From contig JAPLAM010000042.1 of assembly GCA_026393275.1 (NCBI GenBank), positions 1 to 60,482 of the forward strand: a DNA stretch of 60,482 nt. Direction: 5' to 3'. The stretch is from Arthrobacter sp. (GTDB lineage Bacteria > Actinomycetota > Actinomycetes > Actinomycetales > Micrococcaceae). Positions 52,704 through 60,482 of the stretch are shown in pieces. How positions within the stretch are numbered: position 1 is the first letter of the stretch; each line of letters starts with the position of its first letter. The notes beneath the pieces were generated by a model, which ran no database searches, was not told the origin of the DNA, and saw only the letters and a program-made list of their open reading frames with translations. The translations under genes and the position numbers were made by a program.

Positions 52704-54168
52704 AGGAACGGACGGCGGCCGCGGTCTCGGCGTCGGCCATCGCCGCCCACTCGGCGACCCGCGCCTGGTGCAGCGGCGAACGGCGGACGACCGCGTAGGC
52801 GCCGCCGAGGATCGCGAACCAGAGCGGCGTGACCAGCAGGGCAACAAGCGTGTCCGGCTGCGTGGTCAGAGCCCAGACCAGGAACGCGAAGAACGCGAAC
52901 ACCACCCACACCATCGGGATGCCGCCGGGCAACTTGAACGTCGAGGCCTCGTGCAACGCCGGGCGACGCTTCCGGAACGCCAGGTAGCTGGCCAGGATGA
53001 TGCTCCAGACAAACATGAAGCAGACGGCGGACACAGTGGTGACCATGTCGAACGCCACGCCCACGTCCTTGCCCGCGTAGAGCAGGGCGACGCCGGCGAG
53101 CAGCAGCACGCAGGACAGGAACAGGGCGTTCTGCGGCACCTTGCGGCTGGAGAGCCGGCCGAAGAGCTTGGGCGCGTCGCCGTCGTTGGCCAGCCCGAAA
53201 ACCATCCGGGAGGTCGAGTAAATGCCGGAGTTGGCGGAGGACATGGCCGAGGTCAGCACCACCAGGTTCACCACCGTGGCAGCCATGCCGAGGCCGGCGA
53301 GCGAGAACATGGCGATGAAGGGGCTCTGGCCGGCCTTGAAGCCGGTCCACGGCGTGACCGACATGAGGATGATGAGGGCGCCCACGTAGAACAGCATGAC
53401 GCGCAGCGGGATCGCATTGATGGCGCGCGGCAGGTTGTGCTCCGGGTTCTTCGTTTCGGCCGCGGCGGTGCCCACCAGCTCGATGCCCACGAACGCGAAC
53501 ACGGCAATCTGGAAGCCGGCCACGAAGCCCATGAATTCCTTGGGGAAGAAGCCGCCGTGGCTCCACAGGTTGCTGAAAGCCGCGGTGCCGGCGTTCGACT
53601 GGAATCCGGTGAAGATCATGACCAGGCCCACCACGATCAGGGCCACGATGGCGACGATCTTGATCAGGGCGAACCAGAACTCGGTCTCGCCGAACGCCTT
53701 GACGGTCGGGAGGTTCAGCAGCAGCAGGATGATGATGGTCGCGACTCCGGGCACCCACAGCTGGATGCCGGGCCAGAGTTCCTCGGCGTAGCCGGCGATC
53801 GCGATCACGTCCGCCACACCGGTGACCACCCAGCAGAACCAGTAAGTCCAGCCGGTGAAGAAGCCGGCCCAGGGGCCCAACAGGTCGCCGGCGAAGTCGC
53901 TGAAGGACTTGTAGTTCAGGTTGGACAGCAGGAGCTGGCCCATGGCCCGCATCACGAAGAACAGCATGAAGCCGATGATCATGTACACGAAGATCACGGA
54001 CGGCCCGGCCACCGAGATGGTCTTGCCTGAGCCCATGAAGAGGCCGGTGCCGATGGCGCCGCCGATGGCCAGCAGCTGGATGTGCCGGTTGCTCAGGGAG
54101 CGGGCCAGATGGGGCTCGGAGTCGCGGCTGGAGGTAGTTCTCTGCTCCGCGGTTGTCTGTTCGGGCAT
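52702..54168 (-). CDS. Amino-acid permease (CycA-like D-Ser/D-Ala/Gly transporter)
   Basis: A 488-residue APC-superfamily permease with about twelve hydrophobic segments. It begins with the conserved HIQLLAIGGAIGTGLFMGSGKTI (TM1) and has FAFVGIELVGTAAAETKNPEHNLPRAINAIP and SANSGIYSTSRMVFGLA, both typical of the amino acid transporter family. The best resemblance is to CycA (D-serine, D-alanine, glycine); related proteins carry other neutral amino acids, so the substrate is tentative. Inner membrane, proton symport. It converges with mtlD across the strong terminator and is divergent from a GNAT gene. No regulator is adjacent. Confidence 0.8.
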   Translation of the reverse strand: MPEQTTAEQRTTSSRDSEPHLARSLSNRHIQLLAIGGAIGTGLFMGSGKTISVAGPSVIFVYMIIGFMLFFVMRAMGQLLLSNLNYKSFSDFAGDLLGPWAGFFTGWTYWFCWVVTGVADVIAIAGYAEELWPGIQLWVPGVATIIILLLLNLPTVKAFGETEFWFALIKIVAIVALIVVGLVMIFTGFQSNAGTAAFSNLWSHGGFFPKEFMGFVAGFQIAVFAFVGIELVGTAAAETKNPEHNLPRAINAIPLRVMLFYVGALIILMSVTPWTGFKAGQSPFIAMFSLAGLGMAATVVNLVVLTSAMSSANSGIYSTSRMVFGLANDGDAPKLFGRLSSRKVPQNALFLSCVLLLAGVALLYAGKDVGVAFDMVTTVSAVCFMFVWSIILASYLAFRKRRPALHEASTFKLPGGIPMVWVVFAFFAFLVWALTTQPDTLVALLVTPLWFAILGGAYAVVRRSPLHQARVAEWAAMADAETAAAVRS

Positions 54169-54299
54169 ATCAGCAATCCTTAGTATTATCCGCCGAGGCC
54201 AAAGTGACGGCGGTTACAAATCAGCCTTTCAAAGGTACACGCTGAGGGGCCGCGGTGCAGCGTCGGACAATTCGCCCCTCGTCATGGCAGGCTGGGCAT

Positions 54300-54821
54300 G
54301 TGACTTCCAACACGACCGACTGGTCCGCCCTGCTAACATTCGGCGTCGACGGCGGGACGTTCCGGTTGCGTTCCGCGGTCCGGGAGGACCTGCCCGCCAT
54401 TCTCACGCTGCTCGCAGACGACCAACTGGGCTACGAGCGGGAGGGGGCCGCGGACTTGGCGCCGTATGAAAAGGCTTTTGACGCGATCGACGCCGACCCT
54501 TCGCACCTTCTGCTGGTCGGCGAGCTGGCCCCGGAGCGCGGCGGCGGGTCCTGCGTGGTGGCCACCTTCCAGCTCAGCTTCCTGCCGGGCCTGTCCCGGC
54601 GCGGCTCGTGGCGCGCACAGCTGGAAGCCGTGCGGGTGGCCCGCGAACTGCGCGGTCAAGGCGTCGGAGCCGCCATGGTGCAGTGGGCGCTCGCGGAATC
54701 GCGGCGCAGGGACTGCTCGCTGGTGCAGCTCACCACCGACAAGTCGCGGGCGGCTGCGCACCGCTTCTACGAGCGGCTGGGGTTCGCCGCCAGCCACGAG
54801 GGAATGAAGCTCGTGTTGTAG
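54300..54821 (+). CDS. GNAT-family N-acetyltransferase
   Basis: A 173-residue acetyltransferase. The GNAT fold starts at FRLRSAVREDLPAILTLLADDQL. Acetyl-CoA motif A is EAVRVARELRGQGVGAAMVQWALAESRRRDCSLVQL, with R-G-Q-G-V-G pyrophosphate loop, then the motif B region AAHRFYERLGFAASHEGMKL. Substrate unknown. The GTG at 54300 is preferred because the residues before it look non-coding, though the frame is open to 54255. No strong ribosome site is seen. It is divergent from the permease gene and followed by the marR-MFS pair after 64 bases. Confidence 0.8.
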   Translation: MTSNTTDWSALLTFGVDGGTFRLRSAVREDLPAILTLLADDQLGYEREGAADLAPYEKAFDAIDADPSHLLLVGELAPERGGGSCVVATFQLSFLPGLSRRGSWRAQLEAVRVARELRGQGVGAAMVQWALAESRRRDCSLVQLTTDKSRAAAHRFYERLGFAASHEGMKLVL

Positions 54822-54847
54822 GCCCGCGGCGCCGACCCTGGCCCCAA

Positions 54848-54877
54848 TTGACCATTAGGTTGCCTAACTGTTAGGCT
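54848..54877 (+). promoter_or_regulatory. Promoter of marR (TTGACC-N18-TAGGCT), leaderless
   Basis: -35 TTGACC (54848-54853) and -10 TAGGCT (54872-54877) place the transcript start at or next to the ATG at 54886. Both elements overlap or adjoin the two MarR-type dyads. Confidence 0.5.
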
Positions 54878-54883
54878 TCCTAA
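54855..54883. promoter_or_regulatory. Tandem MarR-type operators
   Basis: Two 13-bp dyads with the same arms, TTAGG-TTG-CCTAA (54855-54867) and TTAGG-CTT-CCTAA (54871-54883), are spaced 16 bases centre to centre. The second ends two bases before the marR start codon. They cover the promoter, so autorepression is very likely. Confidence 0.75.
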
Positions 54884-54885
54884 CT

Positions 54886-55344
54886 ATGAACGATCAACCG
54901 CTGCCGGACGCCGGCCTGCTCGCACTCTCCCGGGATTTCCGCGAGGCGCTGCGCCACAGCATCTACCTGGTCCGTCGGCTCGACGCCGACGGCGAGCTCA
55001 GTGCCGCCCAGCTGAGCACGCTCAAGATGCTGCTGGACGCCGTGGACGACGGCGTTCGGGTGGGCGAGATTGCCCGGAACCTTGGCGTCAAGGTTCCCAG
55101 CGCCACGGAGCAGATCATCAAGCTCGAACGGGCCGGCCTGGTCCGGCGGGAGGCGGACCCGGACGACTCCCGGGCCGTCCGGGTCAAGCTCACCGGCGAG
55201 GGCCACGCCGCCGTCGAATCCGCCAACACGCGCCGCAACGCGGTCATGGCGGGGATCCTCGGCTCACTCTCGGACCGGGAGCGGCAGGCCCTCGCGGCCG
55301 CCCTCCCGGTGATCGGCCGGATCAACGAGTCCCTGCAGCCCTGA
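54886..55344 (+). CDS. MarR-family transcriptional repressor
   Basis: A 152-residue winged-helix regulator. Helices before the DNA-binding part include ALSRDFREALRHSIYLVRRL. The reader segment is LSAAQLSTLKMLLDAVDDGVRVGEIARNLGVKVPSATEQIIKLERAGLVRREADPDDSRAVRVKLTGEG, with the wing Asp/Arg pattern DPDDSRA typical of MarR. A helical dimer arm ends the protein. It is leaderless by the look of its promoter, with two identical-arm dyads overlapping it, and it lies 73 bases before an MFS exporter gene on the same strand. It probably represses itself and the exporter until a drug or phenolic ligand binds. Confidence 0.9.
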   Translation: MNDQPLPDAGLLALSRDFREALRHSIYLVRRLDADGELSAAQLSTLKMLLDAVDDGVRVGEIARNLGVKVPSATEQIIKLERAGLVRREADPDDSRAVRVKLTGEGHAAVESANTRRNAVMAGILGSLSDRERQALAAALPVIGRINESLQP

Positions 55345-55417
55345 CAGCCGCAGCCTGTCGCGAACAACGGCAGTGCGAACCACGACAGAACGAACCACAA
55401 CATTAGGAGTGTCCTTC

Positions 55418-56644
55418 ATGGACCGCCAGCTCACGGCCCCCGCGCCGGAAGCAGCATCAACCCTCAAGGCCGAAAAGGCCTCACTACTCAGGCAGCCCAA
55501 GGCGGTCTGGGCCACGGCCCTGGCGGCGGTGTTCGCCTTCATGGGGATCGGCCTGGTAGACCCCATCCTGCCGGCCATCGCCAAGAACCTCGACGCCAGC
55601 CCCAGCCAGGTGTCCCTGCTGTTCACCAGCTATTTCCTGGTCACCGCGATCGCCATGCTGATCACCGGCTTCGTCTCGTCCCGGATCGGCGGCAAACGCA
55701 CGCTGCTGGCCGGCCTCGCCATCATCGTGGTGTTCGCCTCGCTCGCCGGAATCTCCGGCGACGTGAGCGAACTCGTGGGCTTCCGCGCCGGCTGGGGGCT
55801 GGGCAACGCGCTGTTCGTGGCCACCGCCCTGGCCGTGATCGTCGGCGTCGCCAGCGGCGGCGCCGGGACCGCCATCATCCTGTATGAGGCCGCGCTGGGC
55901 CTGGGCATCTCGCTCGGCCCGCTGCTCGGCGCACTGCTGGGCGGCTGGCAGTGGCGCGCCCCGTTCTTCGGTACCGCGGTCCTGATGGCCGCGGCCTTCA
56001 TCGCCCTGATCGTGCTGCTGCCCAAGACCCCGCGGCCGGAACGCAAGGTCCGGCTCCGGGACCCGCTGCTGGCCCTGGGGCACAAGGGGCTCCGGACGAC
56101 GGCGGCCAGCGGGCTGTTCTACAACTACGGCTTCTTCACCATCCTCGCCTTCACGCCGTTCATCCTTGGCATGGATGCCTACGGAATCGGCGGCGTGTTC
56201 TTCGGCTGGGGCGTCGCAGTGGCCGTGTTCTCGGTCTTCGTGGCCCCGGTCCTGCAACGCCGCTTCGGGGCCGTCCGGGCCCTGGCGGGCACGCTGGCGC
56301 TGCTGCTCCTGGACCTGGCGGGCCTGGGCCTGGCCGCGGGGCACTCGATTCCCGCCGTCGTCGTCCTGGTGGTGGCCTCGGGCGCACTGCTGGGGATCAA
56401 CAACACGATCTACACCGAGCTGGCCATGGGTGTTTCGGACTCCCCCCGGCCGGTCGCCTCGGCCGGCTACAACTTCGTGCGCTGGATGGGCGGTGCGCTG
56501 GCGCCGTTCGCGGCGGCGCAGCTGGGCGAGCACTTCGGGCCGCAGGTGCCGTTCTTCGCCGCGGCCGCGGCCATGGCCGTCGCCATCGCGGTGGTCCTGG
56601 TCGGCCGCCGGTACCTCATCTCGCACGAACCGCACCTGGTCTAA
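55418..56644 (+). CDS. MFS drug-efflux transporter (12 segments)
   Basis: A 408-residue major-facilitator protein with twelve hydrophobic segments, of the DHA1-type size. The first segment carries FAFMGIGLVDPILPAIAKNLDASPSQVSLLFTSYFLVTAIAM, and the loop between segments 2 and 3 has the motif A-like GFVSSRIGGKRTLLAG. Segment 5 has a variant of the antiporter motif C (GLGISLGPLLGALLGGW). Such proteins export small molecules by proton antiport. The start ATG 55418 has AGGAG nine bases upstream. It follows marR on the same strand, most likely as its main target. A 16-bp hairpin with TTTT ends the transcript. Confidence 0.85.
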   Translation: MDRQLTAPAPEAASTLKAEKASLLRQPKAVWATALAAVFAFMGIGLVDPILPAIAKNLDASPSQVSLLFTSYFLVTAIAMLITGFVSSRIGGKRTLLAGLAIIVVFASLAGISGDVSELVGFRAGWGLGNALFVATALAVIVGVASGGAGTAIILYEAALGLGISLGPLLGALLGGWQWRAPFFGTAVLMAAAFIALIVLLPKTPRPERKVRLRDPLLALGHKGLRTTAASGLFYNYGFFTILAFTPFILGMDAYGIGGVFFGWGVAVAVFSVFVAPVLQRRFGAVRALAGTLALLLLDLAGLGLAAGHSIPAVVVLVVASGALLGINNTIYTELAMGVSDSPRPVASAGYNFVRWMGGALAPFAAAQLGEHFGPQVPFFAAAAAMAVAIAVVLVGRRYLISHEPHLV

Positions 56645-56651
56645 CCCGCCC

Positions 56652-56713
56652 GCCCGCGGCGCCCCGCACCTGCCCGCTTCGCCCCGCTCCTGCGCGGGGC
56701 GCCGCGGGCTTTT
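56652..56713 (+). terminator. Rho-independent terminator of the marR-MFS operon
   Basis: GCCCGCGGCGCCCCGC (56652-56667) pairs perfectly with 56694-56709 and is followed by TTTT. The 26-base loop contains a smaller GCCCCGC/GCGGGGC alternative. The T-run overlaps the stop codon of the converging sugar transporter gene. Confidence 0.8.
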
Positions 56714-58151
56714 ACTTCTTCTTGGACGAGCCCTTCGGCACGAAAAGTGTCTCGGCCTGCTCCAGCGCCATGCCGTTGGTTTCCGGCACCTTGAACATCA
56801 CAAAGAAGAACGACGCCGCCGCGAACGCGGCGTACATGGCGTAGGTCAGGGGCAGCGAGGCTGCCGCCATCACCGGGAAGCTCAGCGTGATGGCAAAGTT
56901 GGCGATCCACTGGGCGGCCGCGGCCAGGCCCAGGGCACGGGCGCGGATGCGGGACGGGAAGATCTCGCCCAGCAGCACCCACACCAGCGGACCCCAGGAG
57001 GCGCCGAAGCTGATGACGAAGACGTTGGCGGCCACCAGGGCGGCCGGGCCCCAGGCGCCGGGGAGTGTGATGTCGCTGCCGGAGCCGGTGGCCGAGCTGA
57101 AGGCCACGGCCATCGTCGCGAGTGAGACGGCCATGCCGATGGAGCCTGTCAGCAGGATGGGCCGGCGGCCCACGCGGTCCACGAGTGCGATGGCCACGAG
57201 GGTCACCAGGATGTTGGTGATCGCGGTGGCTACGGAGATCGTGAGCGAGTCCTTCTCCTGGAAGCCCACCGCTTTCCAGAGCGTCGTGGAGTAGTAGAAG
57301 ATCACGTTGATGCCGACGAACTGCTGCAGCACGGACAGGATGATGCCGATCCACACCACGGGCTGCAGACCCAGTGCCTTGCCGCGCAGGGAGCCCTTCT
57401 TGCCGGAAAGCGCGTCCTCGTCGATCGCGGTCTTAATATCGCGCAGGCTGCGGTCGGTGTCCTCTTCCGGGGCGATGGACTGGAACACCTTGCGGGCTTC
57501 CTCTTCTTTGCCCTTGAACACCAGGAACCGCGGCGACTCGGGAAGCGTAAACGCGATCCAGCCGTAGACGATGGCGGGGACGGCCCCGGCGACGAACATC
57601 CAGCGCCAGGCCTCGACACCGAAATACAGGGGATGTCCGGCTCCGCCCGCAGAGTTGGCGAACACCGCGTCGGAGAGGAGTGCGGCGAAAATACCGGTCG
57701 TGATGGCGAGTTGCTGCAAAGACGCCAGACGGCCGCGCACCCGGCGCGGCGAGATCTCGGAGATGTAAGCCGGAGCAATCACCGAGGCCAGGCCGATGCC
57801 CAGGCCGCCGACGAGGCGCCAGAAGACCAGGTCCCAGACGCTAAAGGCGAAACCCGCGCCGAAGGCGCTGACCAGGAACAACAGGGCGCCGATCTTCATC
57901 GCCGGGATCCGGCCGTAGCGGTCCGCGATCCGTCCGGCCAGGTAGGCGCCGACCGCGCAGCCCAGCAGGGCCACCGCGACAGCGAAGCCGGTCACGGCCT
58001 CGCTGAGCCCGAATTGCCCTTTGATGGCGTCGACCGCGCCGTTGACGACCGAGGAGTCGAAGCCGAAGAGGAAACCGCCGACGGCGCCCGCCACAGCCAG
58101 CCAAATGACCCGCCCCGGGATCTTGGCGGCAGGCTGGTCATTCTTAGTCAT
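56712..58151 (-). CDS. Sugar-porter-family MFS transporter
   Basis: A 479-residue twelve-segment transporter of the sugar porter family. Diagnostic motifs: GGFLFGFDSSVVNGA in segment 1, the loop motif GRIADRYGRIPAM, VIAPAYISEISPRRVRGRLASLQQLAITTGIF, the PESPRFLV motif after segment 6, QQFVGINVIFYYS in segment 7, VDRVGRRPILL, and the late VPETNGMALEQAE. It imports a hexose, pentose or polyol by proton symport; the substrate is not decided. The start at 58151 has GAGGAG six bases upstream. It is transcribed toward the MFS exporter and shares its terminator region. The C-terminus is Lys-rich (GSSKKK). Confidence 0.9.
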   Translation of the reverse strand: MTKNDQPAAKIPGRVIWLAVAGAVGGFLFGFDSSVVNGAVDAIKGQFGLSEAVTGFAVAVALLGCAVGAYLAGRIADRYGRIPAMKIGALLFLVSAFGAGFAFSVWDLVFWRLVGGLGIGLASVIAPAYISEISPRRVRGRLASLQQLAITTGIFAALLSDAVFANSAGGAGHPLYFGVEAWRWMFVAGAVPAIVYGWIAFTLPESPRFLVFKGKEEEARKVFQSIAPEEDTDRSLRDIKTAIDEDALSGKKGSLRGKALGLQPVVWIGIILSVLQQFVGINVIFYYSTTLWKAVGFQEKDSLTISVATAITNILVTLVAIALVDRVGRRPILLTGSIGMAVSLATMAVAFSSATGSGSDITLPGAWGPAALVAANVFVISFGASWGPLVWVLLGEIFPSRIRARALGLAAAAQWIANFAITLSFPVMAAASLPLTYAMYAAFAAASFFFVMFKVPETNGMALEQAETLFVPKGSSKKK

Positions 58152-58268
58152 GGAAGCTCCTCGGCAGATCGTGGTCCTCGGCTCACGCCGAATCACCAGT
58201 CTTGCACCGGCGCCAACGGGATGCACGTCGAGGCACGTCCGCCATCACGTTGACCATGACGCACCGGC

Positions 58269-59921
58269 CTAGTGGGCCGGTACCGCCTCCTTGGCAGCAG
58301 CCTTCGGATCCGTGAGCTTCTTATTCGGCAGCGCGAAGGTGATCAGGAATGCGATGCCGGTGAGCGCGGCTGCAGTCAGCATGACCGCGTCGATCGACTG
58401 TGCGAATCCTTCGGTGATCGGCCGGGTCAGCGCGGAGTTGGCGGTGTGCAGCCAGCTGGTGTCGTTCAGGGAATCGTTGCTGGCTCCGTTCTTGAAGAAC
58501 GCGTAAAGCTTGGCGTTGGCGGGGTCCGCGGCCACGGCCGGGTCCTTGAGCACCTTGAGGTAGTCCGCGTTCTGCACGGCGTCCTTCATCCCGGTCGCAA
58601 TCTTGTCCGCCGCGAGGCTGAACAGCATCGAGATGAACACTGCCGTGCCTACGGCGCCGCCCATGGACCGGAAGAACGCGGCGGAGGAGGTGCCCACGCC
58701 CATGTCCTTTGCCGGCACGGAGACCTGCATGGCGAGGGTCAGCGGCTGCATGCAGAAACCAAGGCCCAGGCCGAAGAACACGGCAATAGCGCCGGGTACC
58801 CAGAGCGGTGTGTCAACGCCCAGCGAGAGACCCATGACGACGGCGGCCGCGGTCAGCACGGCGGTGCCCAGGACCGGGAAGATCCGGTAGGTGCCGGATG
58901 CCGAGATGGTGCGGCCCGCCGTGATGGAACCGGTGAGGATGCCCACCGTGAAGGTGATCATCATGAGGCCCGCCTCGGTGGGGGTGAGGCCCTTGACCAG
59001 CTGGAGGTACATGGGCAGCATCGCGATCGCGCCGAACATGCCGACGCCGATGATGAAGTTCAGCAGCGACGAGAGCCCGAAGGTGATGTTCCGGAACAGC
59101 CGGAGCGGGATCAGGGCGTAGTCGCCGGCCCGCTTCTCTGCCAGCAGGAACGCAATGATGCCAACGACGCCGAGCCCGTAGCAAAGGAAGGAACTGGTGG
59201 AGCTCCAACCCCAGGTGCGGCCCTGTTCGGCGACGAGGAGCAGCGGCACGATCGCCAGGGTGATGGCGGCGGCGCCCCAGTAGTCGATCTTCTGCTTCAC
59301 GTGCTTGGCCGGCAGGTGCAGGTACAGGAACACCACCGCGAGGGCCGCGAGGCCGATCGGCAGGTTGATGAAGAAGACCCAGCGCCAGCCGTCGAAGCCC
59401 AGAATGTTGGCGGAACCGGCGAACGCGCCGCCGATCACCGGGCCCAGCACGGAGGAAACGCCGAAGACCGACATGAAATAGCCCTGGAATTTGGCGCGGT
59501 CCTTGAGCGCGACAATGTCCCCGATGATGGTCAACGCGAGGGCCAGCAGGCCGCCCGCGCCCATGCCCTGGATGCCGCGGGCGATCGCGAGTTCAGTCAT
59601 GGAATGGACCGAGCCCGCGTAGAGCGAGCCGGCCAGGAAGATCAGGATTGCGGCCAGATAGAGCGGTCGCCGCCCGAAGATGTCGCTGAGCTTGCCATAC
59701 AGCGGCGTGCTCACGGTGGACGTGATCAGGTACGCCGTCGTCGCCCAGGCCTGCAGCGAGAGGCCGTCCAGGTCGTTTGCGATGGTGTAGATCGACGTCG
59801 ACACAATTGTCTGGTCGAGGGAGGACAGGAACATGCCGAGCATGAGGCCCACCATGACGGTGATGGTTTGACGGTGGGTCAGGACCTCTCCGGCCAGGCG
59901 CGAGGATGTGGTTTTGGACAT
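58269..59921 (-). CDS. DHA2-family MFS multidrug exporter (EmrB/QacA type)
   Basis: A 550-residue, fourteen-segment drug:proton antiporter. Typical motifs: FLSSLDQTIVSTSIYTIANDL in segment 1 with the membrane Asp, GKLSDIFGRRPLYLAA (motif A), RGIQGMGAGGLLALALTIIGDI, and the antiporter motif C in VFGVSSVLGPVIGGAFAG. The length and the long loop before the last segment fit EmrB/QacA relatives. It would export lipophilic compounds or dyes. The ATG has GGAG about six bases upstream. No regulator gene is adjacent; the 117-base upstream region holds only an 11-bp dyad, ACTA-tct-TAGT (59973-59983). A 117-base gap also separates its stop from the sugar-porter start downstream. Confidence 0.9.
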   Translation of the reverse strand: MSKTTSSRLAGEVLTHRQTITVMVGLMLGMFLSSLDQTIVSTSIYTIANDLDGLSLQAWATTAYLITSTVSTPLYGKLSDIFGRRPLYLAAILIFLAGSLYAGSVHSMTELAIARGIQGMGAGGLLALALTIIGDIVALKDRAKFQGYFMSVFGVSSVLGPVIGGAFAGSANILGFDGWRWVFFINLPIGLAALAVVFLYLHLPAKHVKQKIDYWGAAAITLAIVPLLLVAEQGRTWGWSSTSSFLCYGLGVVGIIAFLLAEKRAGDYALIPLRLFRNITFGLSSLLNFIIGVGMFGAIAMLPMYLQLVKGLTPTEAGLMMITFTVGILTGSITAGRTISASGTYRIFPVLGTAVLTAAAVVMGLSLGVDTPLWVPGAIAVFFGLGLGFCMQPLTLAMQVSVPAKDMGVGTSSAAFFRSMGGAVGTAVFISMLFSLAADKIATGMKDAVQNADYLKVLKDPAVAADPANAKLYAFFKNGASNDSLNDTSWLHTANSALTRPITEGFAQSIDAVMLTAAALTGIAFLITFALPNKKLTDPKAAAKEAVPAH

Positions 59922-60038
59922 GACTGCTCCAAGAGGAAGATTTAGGGTTAAGCAGGAAGGTTGCTTTCAGTAACTATCTTAGTACCCGCTTTGTTCCCGC
60001 CCGCACGCTCCGCTGCCATGCGTCTGGCCACGCGGCAG

Positions 60039-60482
60039 CTAGCGTTCCAGCAGGATCCCGTCCGGGTCGCACCAGATCAGCTGGCCGGGCCGGACGGCGA
60101 CGCCGTCGATTTCCAGCTCCACGTCGCGCTCCCCGGCCCCGGCCTTCGCGCTCTTGCGCGGGTTGCTCCCGAGCGCCTTCACCCCCAGCGGCAGCCCGGC
60201 GATCGCCGCCCGGTCCCGGATGGCACCGTTGATCACGACGCCGGACCAGCCGTTCGCGACGGCGCTCGCCGCGATCAGGTCCCCCATCAGCGCAGTGCGC
60301 AGCGAGCCGCCGCCGTCTACCACCAGGACGGCGCCGTTCCCCGGCGTGCCCAGGACGGACTTCACCAGGGCGTTGTCCTCCAGGCAGCGGATGGTCCGGA
60401 CCGGGCCGCTGAAGTGCGTGCGACCGCCCAGGGACTGGAACTGCAGGGAGATGGAGTCGAGCTCCCCGCCGCGCTCGTCGTA
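60039..60482 (-). CDS. RraA-family protein, 3' part
   Basis: The gene runs off the right edge; 147 codons are present and the frame is open to the last base. The conserved RraA core is visible: NALVKSVLGTPGNGAVLVVDGGGSLRTALMGDLIAASAVANGWSGVVINGAIRDRAAI, with the Asp/Arg residues that bind metal and oxalate-like groups in aldolase members. The family includes RraA, an inhibitor of RNase E, and 4-hydroxy-4-methyl-2-oxoglutarate/oxaloacetate aldolases. Sequence alone does not separate them. The aldolase role would fit protocatechuate meta-cleavage, but the hydroxybenzoate genes are more than 40 kb away. Confidence 0.85.
   Translation of the reverse strand, partial: YDERGGELDSISLQFQSLGGRTHFSGPVRTIRCLEDNALVKSVLGTPGNGAVLVVDGGGSLRTALMGDLIAASAVANGWSGVVINGAIRDRAAIAGLPLGVKALGSNPRKSAKAGAGERDVELEIDGVAVRPGQLIWCDPDGILLER

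Overview
The window is a GC-rich actinobacterial chromosome segment. Gene content, AGGAG-type and leaderless starts, TANNNT -10 boxes and intergenic repeat style fit a soil member of the Micrococcaceae (Arthrobacter/Pseudarthrobacter-like). This is an inference from style and families, not from a marker gene. No rRNA, tRNA, CRISPR array, integrase or insertion sequence was seen.

Layout. (1) 1-2.8 kb: end of a succinate-semialdehyde dehydrogenase gene, then a 3-hydroxybenzoate 4-monooxygenase behind a 27-bp operator-like dyad. (2) 2.8-4.6 kb: two small unknown genes and a diacylglycerol-kinase-family lipid kinase. (3) 4.9-14.1 kb: a tightly overlapped surface-glycan operon with a priming sugar-1-phosphate transferase, enzymes for an acetamido (probably diamino) nucleotide sugar, a VanZ-acetyltransferase fusion and a three-module glycosyltransferase. 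(4) 14.3-17.5 kb: a FUSC-like membrane protein, an IclR regulator and pobA. Together with the 3-hydroxybenzoate enzyme, PobA would funnel hydroxybenzoates to protocatechuate. (5) 17.6-22.6 kb, mostly minus strand: secreted phosphoesterase lipoprotein, GNAT, histidine phosphatase, endonuclease/phosphatase and purB. (6) 22.8-24.6 kb: a WXG100-like small protein coupled to a GxSxG hydrolase. (7) 24.6-34.9 kb: holin-like membrane protein, aromatic/histidinol-phosphate aminotransferase, a branched-chain 2-oxoacid dehydrogenase operon (E1a, E1b, E2) behind a 42-bp compound dyad, acyl-CoA ligase, universal stress protein, a second aminotransferase and an FMN reductase. (8) 35.0-41.9 kb: TetR regulator, then a dipeptide/oligopeptide ABC operon whose second permease gene is broken by an apparent internal deletion. 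(9) 42-46.7 kb: Gfo/Idh oxidoreductase, a fold-back intergenic element, alanine dehydrogenase with a divergent PucR/AdeR-like regulator, a small membrane protein and an orphan excisionase-type DNA-binding protein. (10) 46.7-52.5 kb: mannitol locus (ptsI divergent from tetR-mtlA-mtlD). (11) 52.7-60.5 kb: amino-acid permease, GNAT, an autoregulated-looking marR-MFS pair, a sugar-porter MFS, a DHA2 drug exporter and the 3' part of an RraA-family gene.

How the parts work together. Most of the window is catabolic and transport housekeeping of a soil heterotroph: hydroxybenzoates, branched-chain keto acids, alanine, mannitol, peptides and sugars. Each is governed by a local regulator with recognisable dyad sites. 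The parts least like textbook modules are the fusion-rich glycan operon, the WXG-like/hydrolase pair, the compound dyad before the 2-oxoacid dehydrogenase operon, the deleted dppC and the fold-back element near 43.2 kb.
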